Part shown: positions 1 to 6,472 of the stretch, one piece after another
Numbering within the stretch: position 1 is the stretch's first letter
How the letters are laid out: the number at the start of each line of letters is the position of its first letter
NCBI GenBank assembly: GCA_902795095.1
Contig: CADBKB010000079.1
Coordinates: forward strand, 1-13,421
Reading direction: 5' to 3'
Length of the DNA stretch: 13,421 bases
DNA from: Oscillospiraceae bacterium
Lineage (GTDB): Bacteria > Bacillota_A > Clostridia > Oscillospirales > Oscillospiraceae
Notes under the pieces: model-generated
The model's database searches: none
The model's input: the letters and a program-made list of their open reading frames with translations, nothing else
What the model was told of the DNA's origin: nothing
Program-made: the position numbers and the translations under genes

Positions 1-1484
1 AGCGCGGTCAGGAACGCGGCGAGCGGGAACGTCGGGCCCGGCAGCGAGGCGGACGGGTCGAAGGAAAGGGCGGACGGGACGTCCGCGGCGCGGGGCGGCG
101 GGACGACCAGCGCGTTGGTGCCGGCTGCGGCGAAGGCGTCGGGGTCGAATCCCGGCGCGGGGTCCGCGCGCAGGGCGACCGGCTCGGTGCGGACGACGCG
201 GTAGTCGCGCGTCCCGACATCGAAATAGGGAAGGTCCAGGGCGGGGATTTCGAGCGAGCCGGAGGAGGTCGGACGGATGCGGTAGACGAAGCGCGGGACG
301 CCCTCCTCGTCGCGCCGTTCGGGATCGGCGTACTGGCGGAAGTCGGCGGCCATCGCCGGATTGGCGAAAAGGTCCGGCGGGCGGAGGGTGTCGGACGGGC
401 GGAGGCCGGGCAGGGAAAGCGTGAGCCGCAACGGGTCGCCCTGGACGCAGTGCTGGGCGTCGAGCGAGACTTCGGGCGCGAAGTCGGCGCCGAGTCCGCC
501 GAACCAGCCTTTGGGGCGGCCCTCTTCGGGCGGCGGGACGACGCGGACGACGAGCGGTTCGGAGAGGGCCGCGACGTCGCGCGAGACGGCGGGACGGCCG
601 TTTTCGCCGGCGACGACGACGGAGCCGCGGAAGCGCGCGGCCGGGAAGAGGCAGTCGCCCTCTCCGGTGGCGCGCATCGGGACGGAGATCGCGTAGCGGA
701 CGTAGTTCGTCCCGCTTTCCTCGAGGGCGGACCGGCGGGGGGCGAACGTCGCCGGAACCGAGTCGAAGGAGAAGAGGTCGTCGGAACGGGCGGTGAAGCC
801 GTTGATGCGGAATCCGGTTCCGGAGGGCTCGAACAGTTCCTGCAGGATCGCGCCCCGGTCCGCGTCCGGCTCGCAGGGGCCGAAGTCGGCGCCGGAAAAC
901 AGCGGAAGGACCAGCTGCGGCGGACGGTTCGGGACGAGCGGGTTGGCGGTCAGCTCCCGGTGTTCGGAGATCGCGGGGCGCAGCACGTCGATGGCGAACG
1001 TCACCTTGAAGGGCTCGCCGACGAGCACCTCGCGCCGGTCCGAGAACTGGGACAGGCGCACGTAGGGCTGGGGGGCCGGGGGAACGACTCGCACGACGGG
1101 GACGGGCGCCGTGAAGCGCCGTCCTTCGGCGTCGAGCCGGACCTCGCCGAACGCGACCGTTCCCGTTCCGGCCGGCTCGGCCTGATACGTCCACTGCACG
1201 CGGGACGAGGAGCGGCCGTTGACCGACATGAGGGAATGCGAGACGTTCGGTCCGAACAGGCGGGCGGCGTCCGGATGCTCGAAGGTCGGGGCGGAGGCGC
1301 CCCCCTGCCCGGAGTAGGTCACGGTGATGGCGAAGGGGTCGCCCTGCAGGACCTCCTCCGCGGAGACCGACGCGGAGAGGACGGGCTCGGCCGCGCGTGC
1401 GGGCGCCCCGCCGGCGAAGGCCGCCGCGAGGGTTGCGAAAACGAGGGCCGGGAGGACTCGGCCGCGCATGGGCAGGAGTTGCAT
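1..1484 (-). CDS. batD: BatD-family protein, partial (C-terminus beyond window)
   Basis: This frame stays open from an ATG at 1484 to the left edge, giving 494 residues with no stop. The N-terminus is a signal peptide: a basic start (MRGR), a hydrophobic stretch and an Ala-rich cleavage region ending near ARAAEP. After it come Ig-like beta modules typical of BatD. The first has 'VSAEEVLQGDPFAITVTY', then an NGRSSSRVQWTY segment and a VPVVRVVPP end. A later module has 'YRIRPTSSGSLEIPALDL' followed by PYFDVGTRDYRVVRT, close to the BatD ending pattern. BatD proteins belong to Bat (aerotolerance/MoxR-VWA) operons of Gram-negative bacteria and act in the periplasm; their biochemical role is poorly known. 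The usual C-terminal membrane helix would lie beyond the edge, as would any neighbouring bat genes. There is no Shine-Dalgarno. An alternative start is ATG 1469, which gives a more normal leader length behind the promoter at 1497-1525. Confidence 0.8.
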   Translation of the reverse strand, partial: MQLLPMRGRVLPALVFATLAAAFAGGAPARAAEPVLSASVSAEEVLQGDPFAITVTYSGQGGASAPTFEHPDAARLFGPNVSHSLMSVNGRSSSRVQWTYQAEPAGTGTVAFGEVRLDAEGRRFTAPVPVVRVVPPAPQPYVRLSQFSDRREVLVGEPFKVTFAIDVLRPAISEHRELTANPLVPNRPPQLVLPLFSGADFGPCEPDADRGAILQELFEPSGTGFRINGFTARSDDLFSFDSVPATFAPRRSALEESGTNYVRYAISVPMRATGEGDCLFPAARFRGSVVVAGENGRPAVSRDVAALSEPLVVRVVPPPEEGRPKGWFGGLGADFAPEVSLDAQHCVQGDPLRLTLSLPGLRPSDTLRPPDLFANPAMAADFRQYADPERRDEEGVPRFVYRIRPTSSGSLEIPALDLPYFDVGTRDYRVVRTEPVALRADPAPGFDPDAFAAAGTNALVVPPPRAADVPSALSFDPSASLPGPTFPLAAFLTA

Positions 1485-1496
1485 GGCTTTTCGGGA

Positions 1497-1525
1497 ACGA
1501 TAGCAGATTTTGCGGGCGAACTCAA
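1497..1525 (-). promoter_or_regulatory. Promoter for batD
   Basis: On the minus strand TTGAGT (1525-1520) and TATCGT (1502-1497) are separated by exactly 17 bases, a good sigma-70-type match. Transcription would begin near 1490. That leaves only about six bases before ATG 1484 and about 21 before ATG 1469, so it bears on the start choice. It lies back to back with the plus-strand promoter at 1540-1568. Confidence 0.5.
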
Positions 1526-1539
1526 GGTCGCGCGGCGCC

Positions 1540-1568
1540 TTGCCTTCCGTCCGGCGAACCCGTATAAT
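1540..1568 (+). promoter_or_regulatory. Promoter for the RgpF-like glycan gene
   Basis: TTGCCT (1540-1545), a 17-base spacer and a perfect TATAAT (1563-1568) in a very GC-rich setting. Transcription would begin near 1575, about 45 bases before ATG 1621. This argues against any start upstream of 1575 for the downstream gene. The untranslated leader shows no AGGAGG-like site. Confidence 0.6.
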
Positions 1569-1620
1569 GCGCCCCGTCCGCCGCCCGTGGCCTCCGCCCC
1601 GGTCCGCGGCACCGCACCCG

Positions 1621-4137
1621 ATGGCCTCCGCCCCACACCTCACCTCCCTCTTCACGCCGCGCGCGTTCCTCCGCACGCTCGCCGGCAACGTGGCTTTCGC
1701 GTTCCGCCATCCGATGCTCTTCGGGCAGTTGTTCCTTCGTGCGTTGCGCGACCCGAAGGCGCGCATGCGGCTTCTCCGCCTGTCGGCGGACCTGGAGACC
1801 CTCCGCCGCTCCCCGCTCTTCGACCGGGAGTGGCTGCTCCGCGAACATGCGGGGTGGAGGGACTCCGGCATTCCCGTCGAGCTGCTCTACCTGCTCCACG
1901 ACGTGCCGGACGGCCGGTTCTCTTCTCCCCGTTTTTCCGGCGACGCCTATTGCGAGCAGAACCCCGAACTGCGCGACACCGGGCTCAACCCCCTCGTCCA
2001 CTACGAACAGTACGGGCGCTTCATCGGGTGTCCGGCGTCCGCCCTCGACGCCGAATCCGCCGATCCCGTCTTTTCGGAGGGAGCGGAGGAGCGGGAGGAA
2101 TGGTTCGCCGAGGCCCCCCCGCGCCACCTCCGAACGGCGGTGTACGCGACCTTCTCGGCGGACGGCCGCCTCCCCGATCGCGACGTCCTGTATCTCCGCG
2201 CCCTGCGCGAGGTGGCCGACAACGTGCTGCTCGAGGGCAATTCCCCGCTGTTTCCTGAAGAGCTGGAGAAGGTCCGCGGCCTTGTTTCCAGGGCGTGCTT
2301 CCGCCCGCACGGCGGCTACGACTTCGGCTCCTACCGCCGGGGGCTGGAGGCCGCCCGCGAGAGGGGGTGGCTGGAGCCCGGCCGCTGCCGCGAACTGGTC
2401 TTCGCCAACAGCTCCTGCTACGCGCCCGTCCGTCCCTTCGCCGAAATGTTCGGGGCGATGGCGCGCCGGTCGGCGGATTTCTGGGGCGTCACGCAAAACG
2501 CCCAGGTTTCCGAAACGCCGCACCTTCAGTCGTACTTTCTCGTGTTCCGCCGGACGGTCCTGGAGGCGCGGGCCCTCGAGGCGTTCTTCGCGGAGCGGCC
2601 CCTGCGCGCCTCCCGGCGCGACGCGATCTGGCTCTTTGAGGTGCAGCTCACGGATTTCCTGCGCCGGCGCGGCTTCGCGCCCGACGCGTTCGTCCGTCCG
2701 CGTCCGGGCGGCCTGCACGTCTTCAATCCGACGACGCGCCCGCTCGACCTGATGCGCCGCCACCGGATGCCCATGGTGAAAGTGAAGGTCTTTCGCGGGG
2801 AGACGAGCCAGCCGCCCGAAAAGGTGCTGGCCTACGTGCGGCGGCGCAACCCCGAACTCGGCGCCATCCTCCGCATCTCCCCGCCCGCCCCGCCGCGGTG
2901 GCTTTCGGACGAGGCTCTCGCGGCCCGGCGGGCCCGGACGCTCGGGCGCATCCGGGAACGCGCGCGCGCCGGCGAGCCCGTCCGCATGCTTTTCCCGGTC
3001 TCCAACGCCTCGATGTTCCCCGCCCGGCCCCTGTTCGAGCGGGCCTGCGCGGATCCGGCCTTCGACGCGCGGCTGGCCGTGGTGCCGGACCTGCGCTGGC
3101 CCGACCGGTCCCCCGTCGCCGACATGGAGGCCTGCGAGCGGGAGCTGTCCTCCGCCTTCCCGGACCGGCTGCTGCCCCCCTTGCGGCCGGACGCGGACGG
3201 ACAGTGGCCCGACGTCCTCTCCGGTTTCGACCTGGTCGTCTTCCCGTCCCCCTACGAGCTGTCCAACTACCGCTACAACCCCTCCCGCTGCGTCGGCGCG
3301 GACTTCCTCGCCCTGCACGTGAACTACGGCTTCTTCCGCTCCGTCTACGACCGTTCGGTCCTGGCGCTGGAGAACTACGCCCGGTTCTGGAAGGTTTTCG
3401 TCGAGTGCCCGGCCTCGCTGGAGGAATTTCGCGCGCACGCCCCTTCCCGTGGCGCCAACGCCGAACTGGTCGGCTACGTCAAGATGGACCGCCTCGCCAC
3501 GTGCGCGCCCGCCCCCCGCCGTCCCGGACGGCCGCGCGTGCTCGTCGCCCCGCACCATTCGATCGAGGGCGGCGCCAACGACGCCCTGGCCCTCTCCAAC
3601 TTCGTTCGCCTTTCCGACTTCCTCCGCGACCTTCCGGCCCGGTTCCCAGAGATCGACTTCGTCCTTCGCCCGCATCCGTTCCTGTTCCGCCAGCTGGCCG
3701 GGCGCCGCCACTGGGGGCCCGCCCGGACCGCGGCGTGGAAGGAGGCCTTCCTGGCGCACGACAACGCCTTCTGGAGCGACGAGGGGGACTATTTCCCCGA
3801 ATTCGCGGCAGCGGACGCCATCGTGCAGGACTGCGGGTCGTACCTCGTCGAATGGCTCTACACCGGCAAGCCCTGCTGCTACCTGCTCAAGGGCGAGCTC
3901 GACGTCGAGAAGTTCGCCCCCCTCGGCCGGGAGTGCCTGCGGCGCTGCACGCTGGCCTACGACGCCCCCGACGTCGAGCGCTTCCTCCGCGACGTTGTCC
4001 TCGGCGGCCGGGACGAACGGGCGGCGGACCGCGAGGCGTTCCGCCGCACGGTCATGCTCCATTACCCGGACGCGTCCGGCGCGGCCCTCGCCGCAATCCG
4101 GCGCGAACTCGGGCTCCCCGCGCATTTTTCCGGTTGA
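1621..4137 (+). CDS. Two-domain surface glycan enzyme: RgpF-like N-terminal, CDP-glycerol-transferase-like C-terminal
   Basis: The chosen start, ATG 1621, gives 838 residues. An earlier in-frame ATG at 1510 is rejected because it precedes the promoter and adds an Arg/Pro-rich, non-conserved stretch. Residues ~62-135 resemble the short repeats next to many glycosyltransferases (a 'Y..QNPEL...GLNPLVHYEQYG' pattern). Residues ~171-365 match rhamnan synthesis protein F (RgpF, PF05045): 'RTAVYATFSADGRLP', then HGGYDFGSYRRGL, FANSSCYAPV, FWGVTQ and HLQSYFLVFRR. Residues ~535-790 resemble TagF-type CDP-glycerol glycerophosphotransferases (PF04464): APHHSIEG (643-650), FVLRPHPFL (680-688) and 'ADAIVQDCGSYLVEWLYTGK' (731-750). 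The family roles imply cytosolic or membrane-edge assembly of a surface polysaccharide, perhaps rhamnose-rich or phospho-linked. Donor and acceptor cannot be read from sequence. It is divergent from batD. No membrane helix or signal peptide is evident. Confidence 0.8.
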   Translation: MASAPHLTSLFTPRAFLRTLAGNVAFAFRHPMLFGQLFLRALRDPKARMRLLRLSADLETLRRSPLFDREWLLREHAGWRDSGIPVELLYLLHDVPDGRFSSPRFSGDAYCEQNPELRDTGLNPLVHYEQYGRFIGCPASALDAESADPVFSEGAEEREEWFAEAPPRHLRTAVYATFSADGRLPDRDVLYLRALREVADNVLLEGNSPLFPEELEKVRGLVSRACFRPHGGYDFGSYRRGLEAARERGWLEPGRCRELVFANSSCYAPVRPFAEMFGAMARRSADFWGVTQNAQVSETPHLQSYFLVFRRTVLEARALEAFFAERPLRASRRDAIWLFEVQLTDFLRRRGFAPDAFVRPRPGGLHVFNPTTRPLDLMRRHRMPMVKVKVFRGETSQPPEKVLAYVRRRNPELGAILRISPPAPPRWLSDEALAARRARTLGRIRERARAGEPVRMLFPVSNASMFPARPLFERACADPAFDARLAVVPDLRWPDRSPVADMEACERELSSAFPDRLLPPLRPDADGQWPDVLSGFDLVVFPSPYELSNYRYNPSRCVGADFLALHVNYGFFRSVYDRSVLALENYARFWKVFVECPASLEEFRAHAPSRGANAELVGYVKMDRLATCAPAPRRPGRPRVLVAPHHSIEGGANDALALSNFVRLSDFLRDLPARFPEIDFVLRPHPFLFRQLAGRRHWGPARTAAWKEAFLAHDNAFWSDEGDYFPEFAAADAIVQDCGSYLVEWLYTGKPCCYLLKGELDVEKFAPLGRECLRRCTLAYDAPDVERFLRDVVLGGRDERAADREAFRRTVMLHYPDASGAALAAIRRELGLPAHFSG

Positions 4138-4162
4138 GCGAAAGCCCGTTTTGGTGTAGGAT
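4134..4162 (+). promoter_or_regulatory. Promoter for the epimerase gene
   Basis: TTGAGC (4134-4139) and TAGGAT (4157-4162) are 17 bases apart, the same spacing as the two promoters at 1497-1568. The -35 box overlaps the TGA stop of the glycan gene. Transcription would begin near 4170, giving a leader of about 65 GC-rich bases before ATG 4234. The match is weaker than the promoter at 1540. Confidence 0.4.
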
Positions 4163-4233
4163 GCGGGGAAAGGGGCGGGTTCCCGCCGCCCCGGGCGTCC
4201 GGGCCCCGGTTCCGGAACGCGGAGTTTTCCACC

Positions 4234-5013
4234 ATGAAGGTCTTCATCACAGGCGGAGCCGGCTTTCTCGGCATCAACCTCGTGCGCGCGCTGCGCGCAC
4301 GAGGCGTCGAGGACGTCGCCGTCTACGACATCGCCGATTTCGACTATCCCGAGAAGGGGGAGGTGCGGTGCTTCCGCAACGACGTGCGCGACTACGAGAC
4401 GCTCCGCGACGCGATGAAGGGCTACGACATGGTCGTCCACACCGCCGCCGCCCTTCCGCTCTACACGATCGAGGAGATCCGCAGCACCGACGTCGACGGC
4501 AACACCACGGAGTCCACCGCGCTGTCCTACACGGCCTACAGCATCGAGAACGACGTCCTCTATATGGCGGTGGTGGAGGAACACGATCCGATGTTCACCA
4601 CCAATCAGACCGCCCTGGTCTCGATGTTCAAGGCCGACAGCAGCGGCAGCGCCGACAAAGCTGTGGCGAAGAACCCCATTGCCCTGTCCTGCCTCAACGG
4701 GACATGGGAAAGGGAGAAAGGCAGCCTTACCATCCAAGACGGCGCCGTGACCTCCAACGGCGAGAGCGGCAAGCTCTCCTTCGACGACAGCAACCGGCTC
4801 GTGGTGGAGCTGGACGGCAAAACCACCGCCTACGGCATGAGCGTCACCATCCTCAAGGACTACGGCGAGAACACCGAAACCAATGTCCTCGCCCTTTCCT
4901 ACACCGGCGCCGACGAGAACGACCGGCCGAACCTGCTCCCCGTGCTGGACGACTGGAAAACCGACTACGGCTGGGACACCTGGTACTACACCGGCAGCTT
5001 CAAGCTGCAGTAA
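4234..5013 (+). CDS. Chimeric ORF: NAD-dependent epimerase head fused to an unrecognised protein tail
   Basis: The 259-residue reading frame is open throughout but has two unlike halves. Residues 1-89 are the N-terminal Rossmann part of an extended short-chain NAD-dependent epimerase/dehydratase: MKVFITGGAGFLG carries GGxGxxG, D32 follows the second strand, and 'MVVHTAAALP' and 'IRSTDVDG' are typical. Such enzymes run to about 300-350 residues and go on with TRNVLEAA-like sequence, then the catalytic Ser and YxxxK. None of that is present. From residue ~90 (base ~4501) the sequence is Asp/Asn/Ser/Thr-rich, with a GTWEREKGSLTI segment and a WYYTGSFKLQ end suggesting a secreted or lipoprotein beta-sheet domain. 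I do not recognise that family. Codon use is less GC-biased in the second half. The head cannot be an active epimerase. The ORF is best read as two gene fragments brought together. Confidence 0.75.
   Translation: MKVFITGGAGFLGINLVRALRARGVEDVAVYDIADFDYPEKGEVRCFRNDVRDYETLRDAMKGYDMVVHTAAALPLYTIEEIRSTDVDGNTTESTALSYTAYSIENDVLYMAVVEEHDPMFTTNQTALVSMFKADSSGSADKAVAKNPIALSCLNGTWEREKGSLTIQDGAVTSNGESGKLSFDDSNRLVVELDGKTTAYGMSVTILKDYGENTETNVLALSYTGADENDRPNLLPVLDDWKTDYGWDTWYYTGSFKLQ
4490..4510. other. Compositional and functional junction inside an ORF
   Basis: The epimerase similarity stops after the codons for DVDG (4489-4500) and the next codons (from 4501) encode an unrelated protein. GC content, codon use and ribosome-binding style all change here. 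Upstream genes lack Shine-Dalgarno sites and downstream genes have AGGAGG. No transposase, tRNA gene, attachment-site repeat or integrase lies near. An assembly join is the simplest reading. A real illegitimate recombination event cannot be excluded from sequence alone. Confidence 0.65.
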
Positions 5014-5030
5014 GCCCGAACCGCCCGGCC

Positions 5031-5125
5031 CGTAGGGAGGCATGCCCACATGCCTCCGCAGGGCACCATCGACACCGAGCAGGAACGCCTCCGCGCACGG
5101 AGGCGTCTGGGGACGCCTCCCTACG
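5031..5125. repeat. Folded palindromic intergenic repeat with three hairpins
   Basis: The element is bounded by a perfect 11-base inverted repeat, CGTAGGGAGGC (5031-5041) and GCCTCCCTACG (5115-5125). Inside are three possible 9-base-pair hairpins, each with a 4-base loop: 5036-5044 with 5049-5057, 5085-5093 with 5098-5106, and 5099-5107 with 5112-5120. The last two share bases and are mutually exclusive. It lies between the stop of the chimeric ORF and the YwaF-family gene. There is no U-tract, so it is not a standard terminator. It resembles the REP/MITE-like intergenic repeats of gut Clostridia, from general knowledge. Only one copy is visible here. Confidence 0.6.
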
Positions 5126-5171
5126 ATAATAACATTCCAGTCCAAATGGACAGCGACGCAGGAGGATCCTT

Positions 5172-5921
5172 ATGGCCATTCAGTTTGCCAATACGCCGCA
5201 GATGTTCGGCGCCTTTCATATTGCCGCCCTGGCCGTGATCGCCCTGGGCTGTACCGGCGTGTTCTTTTGGCTGCGCCGCCTGGACGAGGGGCGGCTTTTG
5301 CGGCTGATCTGGATCCTCGGCGCCGTGATGCTGGCCATGGAGGTCTGGAAGCAGGGCTTCTCCTGGGTGTACGTCTATGACCGGAGAATCAACATGTGGT
5401 TCTTCCCCTGGCAGCTCTGCTCCATGGCCATGTACTGCGCCTTTGCCGTGCGCTTTGTCCGGGGGCAGCGGCAGAACACGCTGCTGGTCTTCCTGAGCAC
5501 CTTCTCCCTCTTCGCCGCGGTCGTGGCCCTGGCGGTGCCCAGCGACATGCTGCGGCCCTATGTCCTTTTGACGGTCCACGGCTTTTTGTACCACGCTCTG
5601 ATGATCGTTCTGGCCCTGGCGGCGATGCTGGTCGTCTGCCGGCGGGAGAGCGTGCGGTTTGCCCCGGCGGTGCGGCTGTTCCTGTGGATGGCGGCCGTCG
5701 CCGAGGTCATCAACGTGGTCAGCCATCGGCTGATCGGCGATATCCACCGGGAGCCGAATATGTTCTTCATCACGCCCTACTACGAATCCACCCAGCCGGT
5801 GCTCCACGAGATCGCCGTGGCCGTGAGCATCCCCGCGGAGATCTTCATCTACCTCACCGCCATCGCCCTGATCAGCTACGGCCTGTTCCGCGCCGAGCGG
5901 GCGCTGACGCGGCACAAATAA
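5172..5921 (+). CDS. YwaF/TMEM164-family (TIGR02206-like) integral membrane protein
   Basis: The 249-residue protein starts at ATG 5172, six bases after AGGAGG (5160-5165). About seven hydrophobic segments are visible: ~12-34, 42-60, 74-95, 103-122, 127-155, 164-182 and 212-240. The arrangement fits the YwaF family, a conserved Bacillota membrane protein: 'MWFFPWQLCSMAMY' with C83 in the third segment, and a 'VHGFLYHALM' motif with H136 and H141 in the fifth. The eukaryotic relative TMEM164 is reported to be a cysteine-dependent acyltransferase in ether-lipid remodelling, so a lipid acyl-transfer role is possible but only inferred. The bacterial function is not established. The gene is alone on its strand, with the folded repeat before it and a shared terminator after it. 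Family call fairly sure; function unknown. Confidence 0.75.
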   Translation: MAIQFANTPQMFGAFHIAALAVIALGCTGVFFWLRRLDEGRLLRLIWILGAVMLAMEVWKQGFSWVYVYDRRINMWFFPWQLCSMAMYCAFAVRFVRGQRQNTLLVFLSTFSLFAAVVALAVPSDMLRPYVLLTVHGFLYHALMIVLALAAMLVVCRRESVRFAPAVRLFLWMAAVAEVINVVSHRLIGDIHREPNMFFITPYYESTQPVLHEIAVAVSIPAEIFIYLTAIALISYGLFRAERALTRHK

Positions 5922-5930
5922 AAAACCCAA

Positions 5931-5975
5931 AAAAACGCGGCAGAGGATCAGATCCTCTGCCGCCGGTTTTTGTTT
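5931..5975. terminator. Bidirectional Rho-independent terminator
   Basis: The 13-base arms GCGGCAGAGGATC (5937-5949) and GATCCTCTGCCGC (5951-5963) form a near-perfect hairpin. It is flanked by an A-run on the left (5921-5935) and a T-rich run on the right (5967-5979). It therefore has a U-tract for transcripts from either side and serves the converging YwaF-family gene and thrS. Confidence 0.85.
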
Positions 5976-5977
5976 GT

Positions 5978-6472
5978 TTACTTTTTCGCCTTGGTGTCCA
6001 CGACCTCGCGGAGCATGGCCTCGAAGGCTTCGTAGCTCATGGAGCCCAGGTCGTCGCCGTTGCGGTAGCGGACGGATACGGTCTGGTTTTCCATATCCTT
6101 GTCGCCCAGGATGACCATATAGGGGATCTTCTCCATCTGGCCGTTGCGGATCTTCTTGCGCAGGGTCTCGGCGCTGTCGTCCACGGTGACGCGGAAGCCT
6201 GCGGCGTTCAGCTTCGCCCGGATGCCGTCGGCATAGTCCGCGGCGCGGTCGGTGATGGTGAGGATGCGCACCTGCTCCGGGGCCATCCAGGTGGGCAGCG
6301 CGCCGGCGTAGGTCTCCAGCAGGTAGGCCAGGGTGCGCTCGTAGCAGCCCAGGCTGGTGCGATGGATGATATAGGGCAGCTTCTTGGAGCCGTCCTTATC
6401 GGTGTAGTACATGCCGAAGCGCTCGGCCAGGAGCATGTCGATCTGGATGGTGACGAGGGTATCCTCCTTGCG
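5978..6472 (-). CDS. thrS: Threonyl-tRNA synthetase, C-terminal part (out of frame with its N-terminal part)
   Basis: From 6472 down this frame reads RKEDTLVTIQIDMLLAERFG, which continues the ThrRS catalytic core. Then comes class II motif 3, 'PYIIHRTSLGCYER', whose His is a zinc ligand in characterised ThrRS and whose Arg binds ATP. The end is an anticodon-binding domain with 'MEKIPYMVILGDKDMENQTV' and GSMSYEAFEAML, ending in TKAKK at 5978. The first ATG in this frame is at 6436, but it lies in the middle of a strand (IQIDM) and is not a natural start. It is therefore a piece of the gene at 6396-7739, not an independent gene. The stop is followed directly by the shared terminator. Confidence 0.85.
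   Translation of the reverse strand, partial: RKEDTLVTIQIDMLLAERFGMYYTDKDGSKKLPYIIHRTSLGCYERTLAYLLETYAGALPTWMAPEQVRILTITDRAADYADGIRAKLNAAGFRVTVDDSAETLRKKIRNGQMEKIPYMVILGDKDMENQTVSVRYRNGDDLGSMSYEAFEAMLREVVDTKAKK

Noticed and set aside
450..2258. A 602-codon plus-strand frame over batD and the start of the glycan gene
   Set aside because: It crosses both promoters and the divergent intergenic region, and its protein is Arg/Gly/Ala-rich without motifs. The minus-strand BatD frame explains the region.
4172..4192. GC-only hairpin (GGCGGG-tt-CCCGCC) after the glycan gene, considered as a terminator
   Set aside because: The loop is only two bases and there is no U-tract. It lies in the leader behind the likely epimerase promoter and may be chance in GC-rich DNA.
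1522..5145. A 1207-codon open frame on the minus strand
   Set aside because: It is antisense to well-supported genes and also spans the junction. It arises from GC-rich third positions that remove stop codons, and the protein is low-complexity Val/Gly/Ala/Arg with no domain.
5042..5380. A 112-codon plus-strand frame starting inside the folded repeat
   Set aside because: It has no ribosome site, begins in the repeat and runs out of frame over the YwaF-family gene.
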